This document shows, piece after piece, positions 55,184 through 63,733 of a stretch of 64,000 nt of DNA. Position numbers and translations under genes: made by a program. The notes beneath the pieces were generated by a model, which was not told where the DNA came from, searched no databases, and saw only the letters and a list, made by a program, of their open reading frames with translations. The stretch is from Rhizobium sp. FY34 (GTDB lineage: Bacteria > Pseudomonadota > Alphaproteobacteria > Rhizobiales > Rhizobiaceae): assembly GCF_005222845.1 (NCBI RefSeq), contig NZ_STFZ01000014.1:424493-488492 (forward strand), read 5' to 3'. Each line of letters opens with the position of its first letter. Positions within the stretch are counted from its first letter, which is position 1.

Positions 55184-56122
55184 TCAATGGGTCTCTGGAC
55201 GACTTTCCAGCCGGCGCGACAGGAGCGGATAGACCACCTGTCCATCCTCTTCGCCGCGCGGAAACTGACCGTCGCGGTGGCGCCGTTCGGCGGCCTTGTA
55301 GCCCGCCGGGCTGACGCCAATGTAGTGCTTGAACATGCGGGAGAAATAATAGCTGTCGCTATAGCCGATGAAGGCCGCCGTCTGTTTGACGGAACGCCCG
55401 CCGGCGAGCAGGCCCATGGCCCGCTCCATCCGCTTGAATTCCTGGTATTTTGTCGGCGTGAGGCCGACCTGCCGGCGAAAGACACGGCGGAAATAATCGA
55501 GATTATAGGGGATGGAGGAGAGAACCTTGGCGACGATGTCATCGTCCAGCGGATCGGCGGCGATGCGGCTTGCCGCCACCATCACCGCCAGCGACAGCGC
55601 GTCAGGATTGTCGACCGAGGCTTCCTGCTGCTGGCGCCAGCCGAGAAAGGCCGCCTCAATGAAATCGATCAGCAGCACCATGAACAGATGGTGCTGCGCC
55701 AGTGTTGTGGACGACATTGGCACGCTTTCGCGGTAGTGCCGCACAAGCGGCTGCAGCATGTCCCATCGCGGCAGCTTCACGGCCCGGCGCATATCCATTT
55801 GCGACATCATGTCCATACGCCCGAAGACGTCGAGCGTGAAATGCTGGGCAACGCCGGTGTAAAGCTCCTGCGAGGTCGTGCGCCCGACAAAGCGGGTATT
55901 GGCCTCGATCAGCATGGCGCAGCCGGGCTCGATATCGATCGTCTCGCCAGCGATTTCATATTGCGCAGTTCCTGTAAGACATATGACAAGATCGTGCACG
56001 CTGTTGCGTTTGTCGATGCTCCAGCTCTGCGAGTGCTGCATCTTGATGGTCGAGCGAGTGAGTGCCAGGCTCAAGGCCTGCACGGGAATGGCGGCCAGAG
56101 GTCCTTGTTCGTTTTTATCCAT
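55184..56122 (-). CDS. AraC-family regulator of the pectin-oligomer operon
   Basis: 312 residues. N-terminal cupin-like sensor (QYEIAGETIDIEPGCAMLIEANTRFVG), then an AraC DNA-binding half with two helix-turn-helix units (VAKVLSSIPYNLDYFRRVFRRQVGLTPTKYQEFKRMERA and VKQTAAFIGYSDSYYFSRMFKHYIGVSPAGYKAAER). It is divergent from a sugar ABC operon with GH28 and GH105 genes, so it probably senses a galacturonide. Confidence 0.85.
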   Translation of the reverse strand: MDKNEQGPLAAIPVQALSLALTRSTIKMQHSQSWSIDKRNSVHDLVICLTGTAQYEIAGETIDIEPGCAMLIEANTRFVGRTTSQELYTGVAQHFTLDVFGRMDMMSQMDMRRAVKLPRWDMLQPLVRHYRESVPMSSTTLAQHHLFMVLLIDFIEAAFLGWRQQQEASVDNPDALSLAVMVAASRIAADPLDDDIVAKVLSSIPYNLDYFRRVFRRQVGLTPTKYQEFKRMERAMGLLAGGRSVKQTAAFIGYSDSYYFSRMFKHYIGVSPAGYKAAERRHRDGQFPRGEEDGQVVYPLLSRRLESRPETH

Positions 56123-56505
56123 CTTTTTGTCCGGAAGCCTCTATTCTCTTCTTGCTGCCTCAAGATGATAGTAGCCGCCATCGATGGAGTTGACCAGATC
56201 CATCGCCTGTTCAAAGGGAGGAGCGGGGCCGTGGTGACGGAATAGAGCGCTTTTGCGCCGCCCGTCCAACTATGCCTCGAAATCAAGATGCAGAATTCGG
56301 AATACCATAGTATGCCCCTCTTCGATCCGTCATGGAACGAGGCGCGCAACTGTGCGGTGAAGTCAGCGGCTGATGTCGCCCAAGCTGGCACAGCCGCCAC
56401 CATCGCAAATCTGTATGACATCAGGACGATGGCAAGCCCAACTGGCGCTGCCACCGGTGCTGTGCGCCCGCTGTCATCGAAGCGCCTTGCCTGCGGAGTT
56501 GCCGC
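56123..56505. promoter_or_regulatory. Divergent control region of the AraC and sugar-ABC genes
   Basis: A gap of 383 bases expected to hold both promoters and the AraC sites; no clear direct repeats or consensus promoter could be assigned by eye. An open frame of 73 codons (56288-56509) ends in an ATGA overlap with the permease gene; its composition is unlike a known protein, and it may be a leader peptide or chance. Confidence 0.4.
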
Positions 56506-57390
56506 ATGAGCGGAGATAGCCGTATCCTGGGACTGTTTTATCTGTCCCCTTACATCATCGGGCTCCTGGTGTTTACCGCGCTGCCATTTGCGGCGTCTTT
56601 CTACCTGAGCTTTACCGACTATAATTTGATGAGCGCGCCGGTGTTTACCGGTCTCGACAATTACTGGAAGCTGTTCACCGGCGACCGCACCTTCCGCAAG
56701 TCCCTGTGGGTCACGCTCGTCTATGTGTTTACGACGGTGCCGCTGAAGCTTGCCTTTGCGCTCTTCATTGCTGTGATCCTGAACTACAAGCTGAAGTTCA
56801 TCAATTTCTTCCGCACCGCCTTTTATGTTCCTTCCATCCTCGGTGGCTCCATCGCCATCGCGGTCATGTGGCGCTACCTGTTTGCCGATGTCGGCATCGT
56901 CAATATGGGGCTTGCCACGCTCGGCATCGAGCCGGTCAACTGGTTCGGCGATCCGACGAATGCGCTGTTCACCATCACGCTTCTGCGTCTGTGGCAGTTC
57001 GGTTCGGCCATGGTGATTTTCCTGGCAGCGCTCCAGAGCATCGACAAGTCGCTCTATGAGGCCGCCTCGATCGATGGTGCCGGCAAGTTCGCCACCTTCT
57101 GGCATATCACCATGCCGCTGATTACCCCGGTCATCTTCTTCAACCTGATCATGCAGATGGTCCAGGCCTTCCAGGAATTCAACGGTCCCTACATCATCAC
57201 CCAGGGCGGTCCGCTGAAATCCACCTATCTCCTGCCGCTCTATATCTATGAGGAAGCCTTCAAGCGCTTTGACATGGGCTATGCCTCGGCCATTGCCTGG
57301 GTGCTGTTCGTGATCATCATGGTGCTTACCCTCATCGCCTTCTGGTCCTCGCGCCATTGGGTCTACTACGCCGGCGACAAGAGGAGCTAA
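56506..57390 (+). CDS. Sugar ABC transporter permease (MalF/UgpA type)
   Basis: 294 residues, six membrane helices. The start MSGDSRILGLFYLSPYIIGLLVFTALPFAASFYLSFTDYN is the normal N-terminus of this family. The EAA loop is LYEAASIDGAGKFATFWHITMPLITPVIFF. It begins the importer of the pectin operon and pairs with the next gene five bases on. Confidence 0.92.
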   Translation: MSGDSRILGLFYLSPYIIGLLVFTALPFAASFYLSFTDYNLMSAPVFTGLDNYWKLFTGDRTFRKSLWVTLVYVFTTVPLKLAFALFIAVILNYKLKFINFFRTAFYVPSILGGSIAIAVMWRYLFADVGIVNMGLATLGIEPVNWFGDPTNALFTITLLRLWQFGSAMVIFLAALQSIDKSLYEAASIDGAGKFATFWHITMPLITPVIFFNLIMQMVQAFQEFNGPYIITQGGPLKSTYLLPLYIYEEAFKRFDMGYASAIAWVLFVIIMVLTLIAFWSSRHWVYYAGDKRS

Positions 57391-57394
57391 TCCC

Positions 57395-58303
57395 ATGGCT
57401 GACCATATCCTTACCCAGAACCTCGCACTCGACCAGGAAGCCGATCGTGTCCTGAAGGCCCAGCGCCGTCGCCAGATCATCGGTGCAACCCTTCGATATG
57501 GCGTGCTGACCGTCGTCGGCCTCTTCATGCTCTATCCGCTGATCTGGCTGGTCGGGGCGTCGTTCAAGCCGAATTCCGAGATCTTTGCCGGTGCCGGCTT
57601 CATCCCCGACGAAGCCACTGTGGCCGGCTACGTCCAGGGCTGGCAGACATCGACGCCCTATACGTTCGGGCGGTTCTTCTGGAACACGTTCCTGATTGTC
57701 GTGCCGAAAATGATCGGCACGGTCATCTCCTGCACGGCGGTTGCCTATGGTTTTGCGCGCTTTGATTTTCCCGGCAAGAAGATCCTGTTTGCCTCGCTGA
57801 TCGCCACGCTGCTCCTGCCGAATGTCGTCACCCGCATTCCCCAGTATCTGCTGTTTCGCGATCTCGGCTGGCTGGATACGTTCTTGCCGCTCTGGGTGCC
57901 GTCTGCCTTTGCCGGAGATGCCTTCTTCGTCTTCATGCTGGTGCAGTTCCTGCGCGCCATTCCGCGCGACATGGAAGAGGCCGCCCGCGTCGATGGCGCC
58001 AATACCTGGCAGGTTCTGCTGTTCATCGTCGTGCCGCTTCTGACGCCGGCGCTCATCTCGGTCTGCCTCTTCCAGTTCATGTGGACCATGAACGACTTCC
58101 TCGGACCGCTCATCTATCTCTCGTCCGTCGACAAGTTCCCCGTGTCGCTGGCCCTCAAACTGTCGATCGACACCACCGAAGCCTTCGAATGGAACCGCAT
58201 TCTCGCGATGTCCGTGCTGACCATCATGCCGGCGCTCATCGTGTTCTTTGTGGCCCAGAAATACTTCATCGAAGGCATCTCCGCCGGTGGCGTGAAAGGA
58301 TAA
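57395..58303 (+). CDS. Sugar ABC transporter permease (MalG/UgpE type)
   Basis: 302 residues, six membrane helices beginning at VLTVVGLFMLYPLIWLVGASFKP. The EAA loop reads MEEAARVDGANTWQVLLFIVVPLLTPALISV, and the protein ends QKYFIEGISAGGVKG, the usual C-terminus. It forms the membrane pore with the preceding permease and is followed by the ATPase. Confidence 0.92.
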   Translation: MADHILTQNLALDQEADRVLKAQRRRQIIGATLRYGVLTVVGLFMLYPLIWLVGASFKPNSEIFAGAGFIPDEATVAGYVQGWQTSTPYTFGRFFWNTFLIVVPKMIGTVISCTAVAYGFARFDFPGKKILFASLIATLLLPNVVTRIPQYLLFRDLGWLDTFLPLWVPSAFAGDAFFVFMLVQFLRAIPRDMEEAARVDGANTWQVLLFIVVPLLTPALISVCLFQFMWTMNDFLGPLIYLSSVDKFPVSLALKLSIDTTEAFEWNRILAMSVLTIMPALIVFFVAQKYFIEGISAGGVKG

Positions 58304-58307
58304 GACC

Positions 58308-59423
58308 ATGGCTCGCTTGCAGCTTAGAAACCTCGAAAAAGACTATGGCGGCTTCAAAGCCGTGCACGGGATCAACCTGGAAGTCGCAGATGGCGAGTTC
58401 ATGGTTCTGGTCGGCCCTTCCGGCTGCGCCAAATCCACGACGCTGCGCATGATTGCCGGCCTCGAACGTATCACCGGCGGCGAGATCCGCATCGGCGATG
58501 ACCTCGTCAATGACAAGGCACCCGGCGAGCGCGGCATTGCCATGGTGTTCCAGAACTATGCGCTTTATCCGCATATGAAGGTGCGCAAGAACCTGTCCTT
58601 CGGCCTGCGCCTGAAGCGGCGTCCGGCAGAAGAAATCGAGCAGGCGACCCGCGACGTCTCCAATATCCTGGAGATTGGTGACTATTTGGAACGCCTGCCC
58701 AAGCAGCTTTCCGGCGGCCAGGCGCAGCGCGTCGCTGTCGGTCGCGCCCTCATCAAAAAGCCGCAGGTCTTCCTGTTTGACGAGCCGCTGTCAAACCTCG
58801 ATGCCAAGCTGCGTGCGTCCATGCGCGTGCGCATCACCGATCTGCACAAACAGCTCAAAGCCGACGGGCTACAGTCCACCGTCGTCTATGTCACGCATGA
58901 CCAGACGGAAGCCATGACCATGGGCGACCGCATCTGCGTGATGAAGGAAGGCCGCATCATGCAGGTGGCCGATCCGGTAACGCTCTACAATCGCCCGGCC
59001 AATGCCTTCGTTGCCGGCTTTATCGGCAGCCCGGAAATGAACCTCATCGATGCGGAACTGTCCGGCAACCGGCTGGTGATCGGCACGCAGACCTATGATC
59101 TATCGCCGGACATCATGGCCCGTCTCAGCCCGAAAACGCCGAAGGGCGTGACGCTGGGCGTGCGCCCGCAGCATTTCGCCGTTGTGGGTCCGGACGCTGA
59201 GAACGCGCTCGAGGGCCGTGTCTCGCATGTCGAGTTCATGGGCCACGAAGTCTATCTCTACATCCGCATCGAGGGCCAGCAGATCATCGCCGTCGTATCG
59301 GCCAGCAATTACGACCGCAGCAAGATCAATGGCGACCTGATCCGTCTCGCGCCGCAGCCGCAATCGGCGCATCTGTTCGACCGCCAATCCGGGGAAAATG
59401 TTTCCCTGGCTGATATCCAGTAA
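58308..59423 (+). CDS. Sugar ABC transporter ATP-binding protein (UgpC/MsmK type)
   Basis: 371 residues. Walker A is GPSGCAKSTTLRM (residues 36-48) with Ala41 in place of the usual Gly before the Lys. Q-loop MVFQNYALYPHMKV, signature LSGGQAQR, Walker B VFLFDEPLSNLDAKLR and switch His VTHDQTEA are standard. The last 120 residues are the OB/TOBE regulatory domain (GVRPQHFAVVG). It serves the two permeases before it and the binding protein after it. Confidence 0.92.
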   Translation: MARLQLRNLEKDYGGFKAVHGINLEVADGEFMVLVGPSGCAKSTTLRMIAGLERITGGEIRIGDDLVNDKAPGERGIAMVFQNYALYPHMKVRKNLSFGLRLKRRPAEEIEQATRDVSNILEIGDYLERLPKQLSGGQAQRVAVGRALIKKPQVFLFDEPLSNLDAKLRASMRVRITDLHKQLKADGLQSTVVYVTHDQTEAMTMGDRICVMKEGRIMQVADPVTLYNRPANAFVAGFIGSPEMNLIDAELSGNRLVIGTQTYDLSPDIMARLSPKTPKGVTLGVRPQHFAVVGPDAENALEGRVSHVEFMGHEVYLYIRIEGQQIIAVVSASNYDRSKINGDLIRLAPQPQSAHLFDRQSGENVSLADIQ

Positions 59424-59445
59424 CCAACGTTCGGGGAGGAACGAC

Positions 59446-60705
59446 ATGAAACTGACCAAACTTCTTCTGGCCACGGCATTTGCCGCCACCAGTCTCGCAC
59501 CGCTTGCCCACTCTGCCGATCTGCGCATGTCCTGGTGGGGTGGCGACAGCCGCCACAAGGCAACCCAGGTGGCTTTGAAAGCCTGTGGCGACAAGTATGG
59601 CCACACGATTGCAGCCGAATTTACCGGCTGGGATGGCCATCTGGAAAAGGTGACGACGCAGATTGCCGGCGGCACCGAAGCCGACATCATGCAGATCAAC
59701 TGGCCCTGGCTGCCACTGTTCTCGATCAAGGGCGATGGCTTTGCCGACCTCAACCAGTACAAGGACGTGATCGACCTTAGCCAGTGGGCCCCGGAGGAAC
59801 TGGATGCCGGTTCGATGAACGGCAAGCTGAACGGCCTGTCCGTTTCCACCACCGGCCGCGTCTTCATGTTTAACAAGACGGCGCTCGACAAGGCAGGCGT
59901 TCCCGTGCCGAAAACCTGGGACGAGCTGTTTGCCGCGGCAAAGCAGCTGAAGACGAAGGTTGGCCCGGACGCCTATCCGATGAATGCGGTCAAGGAAACG
60001 GCCGTCCTGCTGATCTCGCTCTATGCAACGCAGAAGACCGGCAAGGATCTGGTTGATCCTGCAGCAAAGAAGGTTGCCTGGACGCAGGAAGAGCTGGCCG
60101 CTGCCATCGATTTCTACGGCAAGCTTGTGTCTGAAGGCGTGGTTGTTTCGCAGAAGAACAATGCGGCAGAAGGCAATCTCAACCTGTTTGAAAGCCCGAA
60201 ATGGGCCGATGGCCGGATTTCCGGTTCTTATGAGTGGGATTCGACCTTCTCCAAATATGCCGATCCGCTGAAGGGCCAGGTGCTGCAACCGGTTGGCATG
60301 CTGAAGAATGCCGTTGCCAAGACAGAAGGTGTCTATCGCAAGCCCTCCATGGTGTTTTCGATCTCCAAGCGCTCCAAGAACCCGAAGGCTGCAGCCCAGA
60401 TCGTCAATTGCCTGCTGAACGAGCCGGAAGGCATCACGGCCCTTGGCACCTCGCGCGGCCTGCCGGCCAGCAAGATCGCCGCCAAGATGCTGACGGATGC
60501 CGGTAAGATCGAGCCACAGATCGTTGCAGCGCATGACATCATCATGAAAGCCAAGGGCCCGACTGTCTCGCCGCTCAACGAGCATCCAGAAGTGCGCGCC
60601 GTCTTCCTCGATACGCTTGAGGAATATTCCTACGAGCAGTTGGATTCGAAAGAAGCTGCCGAGCAGATCATCGAAGGCGTCAACGACGTTCTGAAGAAGT
60701 TCTGA
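59446..60705 (+). CDS. Sugar ABC transporter substrate-binding protein (oligogalacturonide candidate)
   Basis: 419 residues from ATG 59446 (GGGGAGGAA upstream). Sec signal of about 23 residues ends LAHSA. The mature protein is a cluster B (MalE-like) binding protein: DLRMSWWGGDSRHKATQVALKACGDKYG, ADIMQINWPWLPLFS, LSVSTTGRVFMFNKTALDKAGVPVPKTWDELF. With GH28 and GH105 enzymes downstream, pectin-derived oligosaccharides are the likely ligand. A 12-bp stem-loop follows the gene. Confidence 0.9.
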   Translation: MKLTKLLLATAFAATSLAPLAHSADLRMSWWGGDSRHKATQVALKACGDKYGHTIAAEFTGWDGHLEKVTTQIAGGTEADIMQINWPWLPLFSIKGDGFADLNQYKDVIDLSQWAPEELDAGSMNGKLNGLSVSTTGRVFMFNKTALDKAGVPVPKTWDELFAAAKQLKTKVGPDAYPMNAVKETAVLLISLYATQKTGKDLVDPAAKKVAWTQEELAAAIDFYGKLVSEGVVVSQKNNAAEGNLNLFESPKWADGRISGSYEWDSTFSKYADPLKGQVLQPVGMLKNAVAKTEGVYRKPSMVFSISKRSKNPKAAAQIVNCLLNEPEGITALGTSRGLPASKIAAKMLTDAGKIEPQIVAAHDIIMKAKGPTVSPLNEHPEVRAVFLDTLEEYSYEQLDSKEAAEQIIEGVNDVLKKF

Positions 60706-60712
60706 TGCCCGC

Positions 60713-60746
60713 TGCGGCCCCTCGTTCCGCGTGGCGAGGGGCCGCA
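60713..60746 (+). repeat. Stem-loop after the sugar-binding protein gene
   Basis: TGCGGCCCCTCG-(10 bases)-CGAGGGGCCGCA, a perfect 12-bp stem beginning 8 bases after the binding-protein stop and 27 bases before the polygalacturonase start. No T-run follows, so read-through to the enzyme genes is likely, with the hairpin stabilising the upstream message. Confidence 0.65.
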
Positions 60747-60772
60747 ACCGACTGACCAACAGGACAATGCCT

Positions 60773-62284
60773 ATGCCGACCCTTTTGCTGCTGGCCGCAT
60801 CGTCGCGGACGGCGACTTTCAGCCTCAATGCTGTCGATCACCTCTATGCGTTTGAGACGCCGCAGCCCTGGCGCCTTCTGCGGCGCGACGGAACGATGGT
60901 CAGAGACGGCATGACGCAGACGGTGGTTTTTACCCTGCATGACCTTCTGCCGGGCGAGGCCTATGATCTCGAGGCGGATGGCGCAGTCCTATCCTTTAAC
61001 TTGCCGGTTGAAACCGCGCTTTTCGATATCACTGATTTTGGCGCTGACTGCGGAAGTGACAACAATGCGCCCTTCATCCAGAAGGCGATCGATGCGCTTG
61101 CCCCCGGTGCCACGCTGAAAGTTCCCGCCGGTCTATTCCAGACTGGCCCGCTATTTTTGAAGAGCGATATGACGCTGCTTCTGGAAGAGGGTGCCGTTCT
61201 GTCCGGGCACCCGGACCGGCAGCATTATCCTATACTTGCTGCCCGTCATGAGGATGGCCGGGTGCTTGGCACCTGGGAAGGTGTGTGCGAGCCCTGCTAT
61301 GCTAGCTTGATCTCGGCGCTCGATTGCCAAAACCTGACGATCACCGGTGCCGGCACGATCGATGGCGGCGGCGATCGCGGTGACTGGTGGACATGGCCGA
61401 AGGAAACGCGTGATGGTGCTCGTCGTCCGCGCACACTGTTTCTGTCGCATGGTCACAACATCACGCTCACCGGCTTTACCGTACGCAATTCACCGGCCTG
61501 GACCGTGCATCCGGTGTTCTGCCGCGACCTTCTGGCCGCCGGCCTCACGATTCTCAACGATCCCTTGTCGCCCAATACCGATGGGCTGAACCCGGAATGC
61601 TGCCGGGATGTGCAATTGACCGGCCTGTTCTTTTCCGTCGGCGATGATTGCATCGCCATCAAGGCCGGCAAGCGCGATCCGAAAGGTGGCCTCGATGAGG
61701 CTTGCGAGCGCATCACCATCGAAAACTGCCGCATGGAACGCGGCCATGGCGGGCTTGTCATCGGCAGCGAGATGAGCGGCAGCGTGCGCGACATTGCCGT
61801 GCGGCGCTGCATGCTGTCTGAAACCGATCGGGGCCTGCGCGTTAAAACGCGGCGCGGGCGCGGCGGAGAGGTGGAAAACATCACGCTGGAAGATTGCCGG
61901 ATGGACCGCGTGGCCATGCCGCTCGTCATCAACAGCTTCTACTTTTGCGACGCGGACGGAAGGTCCGATTACGTCCAGTCCCGCGAGGCTCTACCGGTGA
62001 CGGATGCCACGCCGCAGATTGCCGGCATCACCATCCGCAATGTCGTGGCCGACAATGTCGCCATTGCGGCTGCGGCCTTTTATGGCCTGCCGGAAGCCCC
62101 GATCCGCGACATTACCATCGAAAACTATCACGTGACCTATGATCCGCTGGCCAAGCCGGACGTGCCGGATATGGCCTGCCAGTTCGAGCCGCTGCGGCAT
62201 GGCGGAATCATTGCTGAAAACGCATTTTTCGCCAGCCCTGCCGGTATTCACATTGTCTCGCCCCTCAAGAGTATCGCCGTATGA
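60773..62284 (+). CDS. Glycoside hydrolase family 28 polygalacturonase, intracellular
   Basis: 503 residues from ATG 60773 (AGGA eight bases upstream; ATG 60767 is too close). A short N-terminal beta domain precedes the right-handed beta-helix. The GH28 catalytic motifs are all present: NTDGLNPE, GDDCIAIKAG (catalytic Asp pair), RGHGGLVIGSE (His) and RGLRVKTRRGRGG (substrate Arg/Lys). No signal peptide is seen, so it should act inside the cell on imported oligogalacturonides, most likely releasing galacturonate or unsaturated ends exo-wise. It overlaps the next gene by ATGA. Confidence 0.92.
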   Translation: MPTLLLLAASSRTATFSLNAVDHLYAFETPQPWRLLRRDGTMVRDGMTQTVVFTLHDLLPGEAYDLEADGAVLSFNLPVETALFDITDFGADCGSDNNAPFIQKAIDALAPGATLKVPAGLFQTGPLFLKSDMTLLLEEGAVLSGHPDRQHYPILAARHEDGRVLGTWEGVCEPCYASLISALDCQNLTITGAGTIDGGGDRGDWWTWPKETRDGARRPRTLFLSHGHNITLTGFTVRNSPAWTVHPVFCRDLLAAGLTILNDPLSPNTDGLNPECCRDVQLTGLFFSVGDDCIAIKAGKRDPKGGLDEACERITIENCRMERGHGGLVIGSEMSGSVRDIAVRRCMLSETDRGLRVKTRRGRGGEVENITLEDCRMDRVAMPLVINSFYFCDADGRSDYVQSREALPVTDATPQIAGITIRNVVADNVAIAAAAFYGLPEAPIRDITIENYHVTYDPLAKPDVPDMACQFEPLRHGGIIAENAFFASPAGIHIVSPLKSIAV

Positions 62285-63405
62285 CCATCAGCTTGACCGA
62301 TTATTTCGACGCCTATGCCCGTGACTATGTTTACTACAAGGGCGGCAGCTGGTGCTACGAGGATGGCTGTCTCTATCGCGGGCTGATCGCTCTTCATGAG
62401 GCGACGGGCGACGGGCGCTGGTATCAGCACTTGAAGCGGCTTGTCGATGGCCAGGTGAGCGATAGCGGCAAGCTCGCCGGTTATGCTGTAACCGAATATA
62501 ATATCGACAATGTGCTGGCGGGCCGCGCGCTGGTCTATCTGGCCGAGAGGACGGGCGAGGTCCGCTATCGCAAGGCTGCCGACCTGCTGGCCAGCCAGTT
62601 TCGCACCCATCCGCGCATTTCGGTGGGGCCGCATTGGCATAAGCTGCGCTATCCGCATCAGGTCTGGCTGGACGGGCTTTACATGGCGCTGCCCTTCAAG
62701 GCTGAGTATGCTGCTCTTGGCGGCCAGCCCGATCTTGCTACAGAAGCCTTGGTGGAAATGCTGACCGCGCTCGACCTGACCTATGATGCGGGCGCCGGCC
62801 TTTACCGGCATGGCTATGACGAAGAGCGGCTTCAGGCCTGGGCCGATCAGCAGACCGGCCTCTCGCCTGCCCATTGGGGACGTTCGATCGGCTGGCTTGC
62901 CATGGCCATGGTCGATCTTGTCGAAGTGCTGCCGGCAAGCACCGAGCGTGATGATCTTAGCGCACGTCTCTCAGCCCTGCTAACAAGGCTTGCGGCCCTG
63001 CGCACCGCCGATGGACGCTGGCTGCAGGTTCTCGACCAGCCCGATCTGGATGGCAATTACGCAGAAAGCTCGGCAACGGCGATGTTTGCCTATGCTTTCC
63101 AGAAGGCGGCAAGGCTCGGGATCACCGGGGCCGAGGCCGAGGTGGGTTCGACGGCACTTCAGAGTCTCATCCGCCATGCGCTGCTTCCCAATGCGGATAA
63201 GCGTCCGGTCCTCAAGCAGATCTGCTGCGTGGCGGGCCTGGGTGGCTTTGACGGCAATTATCGCGATGGCTCACCCGCCTATTACCTGTCGGAAGTGCTG
63301 CGTGACGACGATATCAAGGGTGTGGCGCCACTGATGATGGCCGAGGCTGAACGGGCGAGAGCCGATGCCGCATCCCCTGCCAAAGCCAGAGCCGCTGTCG
63401 CCTAA
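62281..63405 (+). CDS. Glycoside hydrolase family 105 unsaturated galacturonyl/rhamnogalacturonyl hydrolase
   Basis: 374 residues starting in an ATGA overlap with the GH28 gene. It is an alpha6/alpha6-barrel enzyme of the YteR/YesR type: WCYEDGCLYRGL, VWLDGLYMALPF (catalytic Asp region), AHWGRSIGWLAMAMVDL, NYAESSATAMFAYAF and YRDGSPAYYLSEVL. It removes the 4,5-unsaturated uronate from the end of oligosaccharides left by pectate or rhamnogalacturonan lyases. No signal peptide, so it acts in the cytoplasm after uptake. It is the last gene of the operon. Confidence 0.9.
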   Translation: MTISLTDYFDAYARDYVYYKGGSWCYEDGCLYRGLIALHEATGDGRWYQHLKRLVDGQVSDSGKLAGYAVTEYNIDNVLAGRALVYLAERTGEVRYRKAADLLASQFRTHPRISVGPHWHKLRYPHQVWLDGLYMALPFKAEYAALGGQPDLATEALVEMLTALDLTYDAGAGLYRHGYDEERLQAWADQQTGLSPAHWGRSIGWLAMAMVDLVEVLPASTERDDLSARLSALLTRLAALRTADGRWLQVLDQPDLDGNYAESSATAMFAYAFQKAARLGITGAEAEVGSTALQSLIRHALLPNADKRPVLKQICCVAGLGGFDGNYRDGSPAYYLSEVLRDDDIKGVAPLMMAEAERARADAASPAKARAAVA

Positions 63406-63418
63406 CCTGCTACCCTGC

Positions 63419-63448
63419 CGTCACCTGCCATCTTGATGGCAGGTGACG
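63419..63448 (+). terminator. Strong stem-loop after the pectin operon
   Basis: CGTCACCTGCCATC-TT-GATGGCAGGTGACG: 14 complementary bases on each side (12 if a 6-base loop is allowed), 14 bases after the GH105 stop. It is followed by TTCTGAC, a poor T-run, but the stem is strong enough to act as a 3' boundary. Confidence 0.6.
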
Positions 63449-63452
63449 TTCT

Positions 63453-63462
63453 GACTATAGTC
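63453..63462 (+). promoter_or_regulatory. Palindromic operator/-10 of the toxin-antitoxin genes
   Basis: GACTATAGTC, a perfect 10-base palindrome that contains a TATAGT -10-like element, 23 bases before the antitoxin start. Antitoxins of the ribbon-helix-helix type bind such sites to repress their own operon. Confidence 0.45.
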
Positions 63463-63484
63463 TAGGCCAATAGGAGATCATCCG

Positions 63485-63733
63485 ATGGCCGAACCTCAGC
63501 TTTCTGTTCGCAGTGCCAAGGCGCGTGACATTGCTCATCGGCTGGCCCGGCGTGAAAATCGCTCGATTGCCGAAATTGTCGAGCGGGCTTTGGAATCCTA
63601 TGAAGTCCGCGAGGCTGGACGTGAGCCGGTCGCAGATTTTTATGCACGTCTGAAGGAAGCCTGCAGCTCTGATATTGACCTTGAGGAGATTATTCGCGCA
63701 GGACGAGTGCCGTATTCAGGACCAGATCTTTGA
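63485..63733 (+). CDS. FitA/VapB-type ribbon-helix-helix antitoxin
   Basis: 82 residues with AATAGGAGATC upstream. The N-terminal half SVRSAKARDIAHRLARRENRSIAEIVERALESYE is a ribbon-helix-helix DNA-binding domain; the C-terminal part (ADFYARLKEACSSDIDLEEIIRAGRVPYSGPDL) would wrap around the toxin. It is followed by a PIN-domain toxin gene overlapping by four bases. Confidence 0.85.
   Translation: MAEPQLSVRSAKARDIAHRLARRENRSIAEIVERALESYEVREAGREPVADFYARLKEACSSDIDLEEIIRAGRVPYSGPDL

Noticed and set aside
56288..56509. 73-codon open frame ending in ATGA overlap with the sugar permease gene
   Set aside because: No ribosome site or family resemblance; kept only as a remark in the control-region entry.
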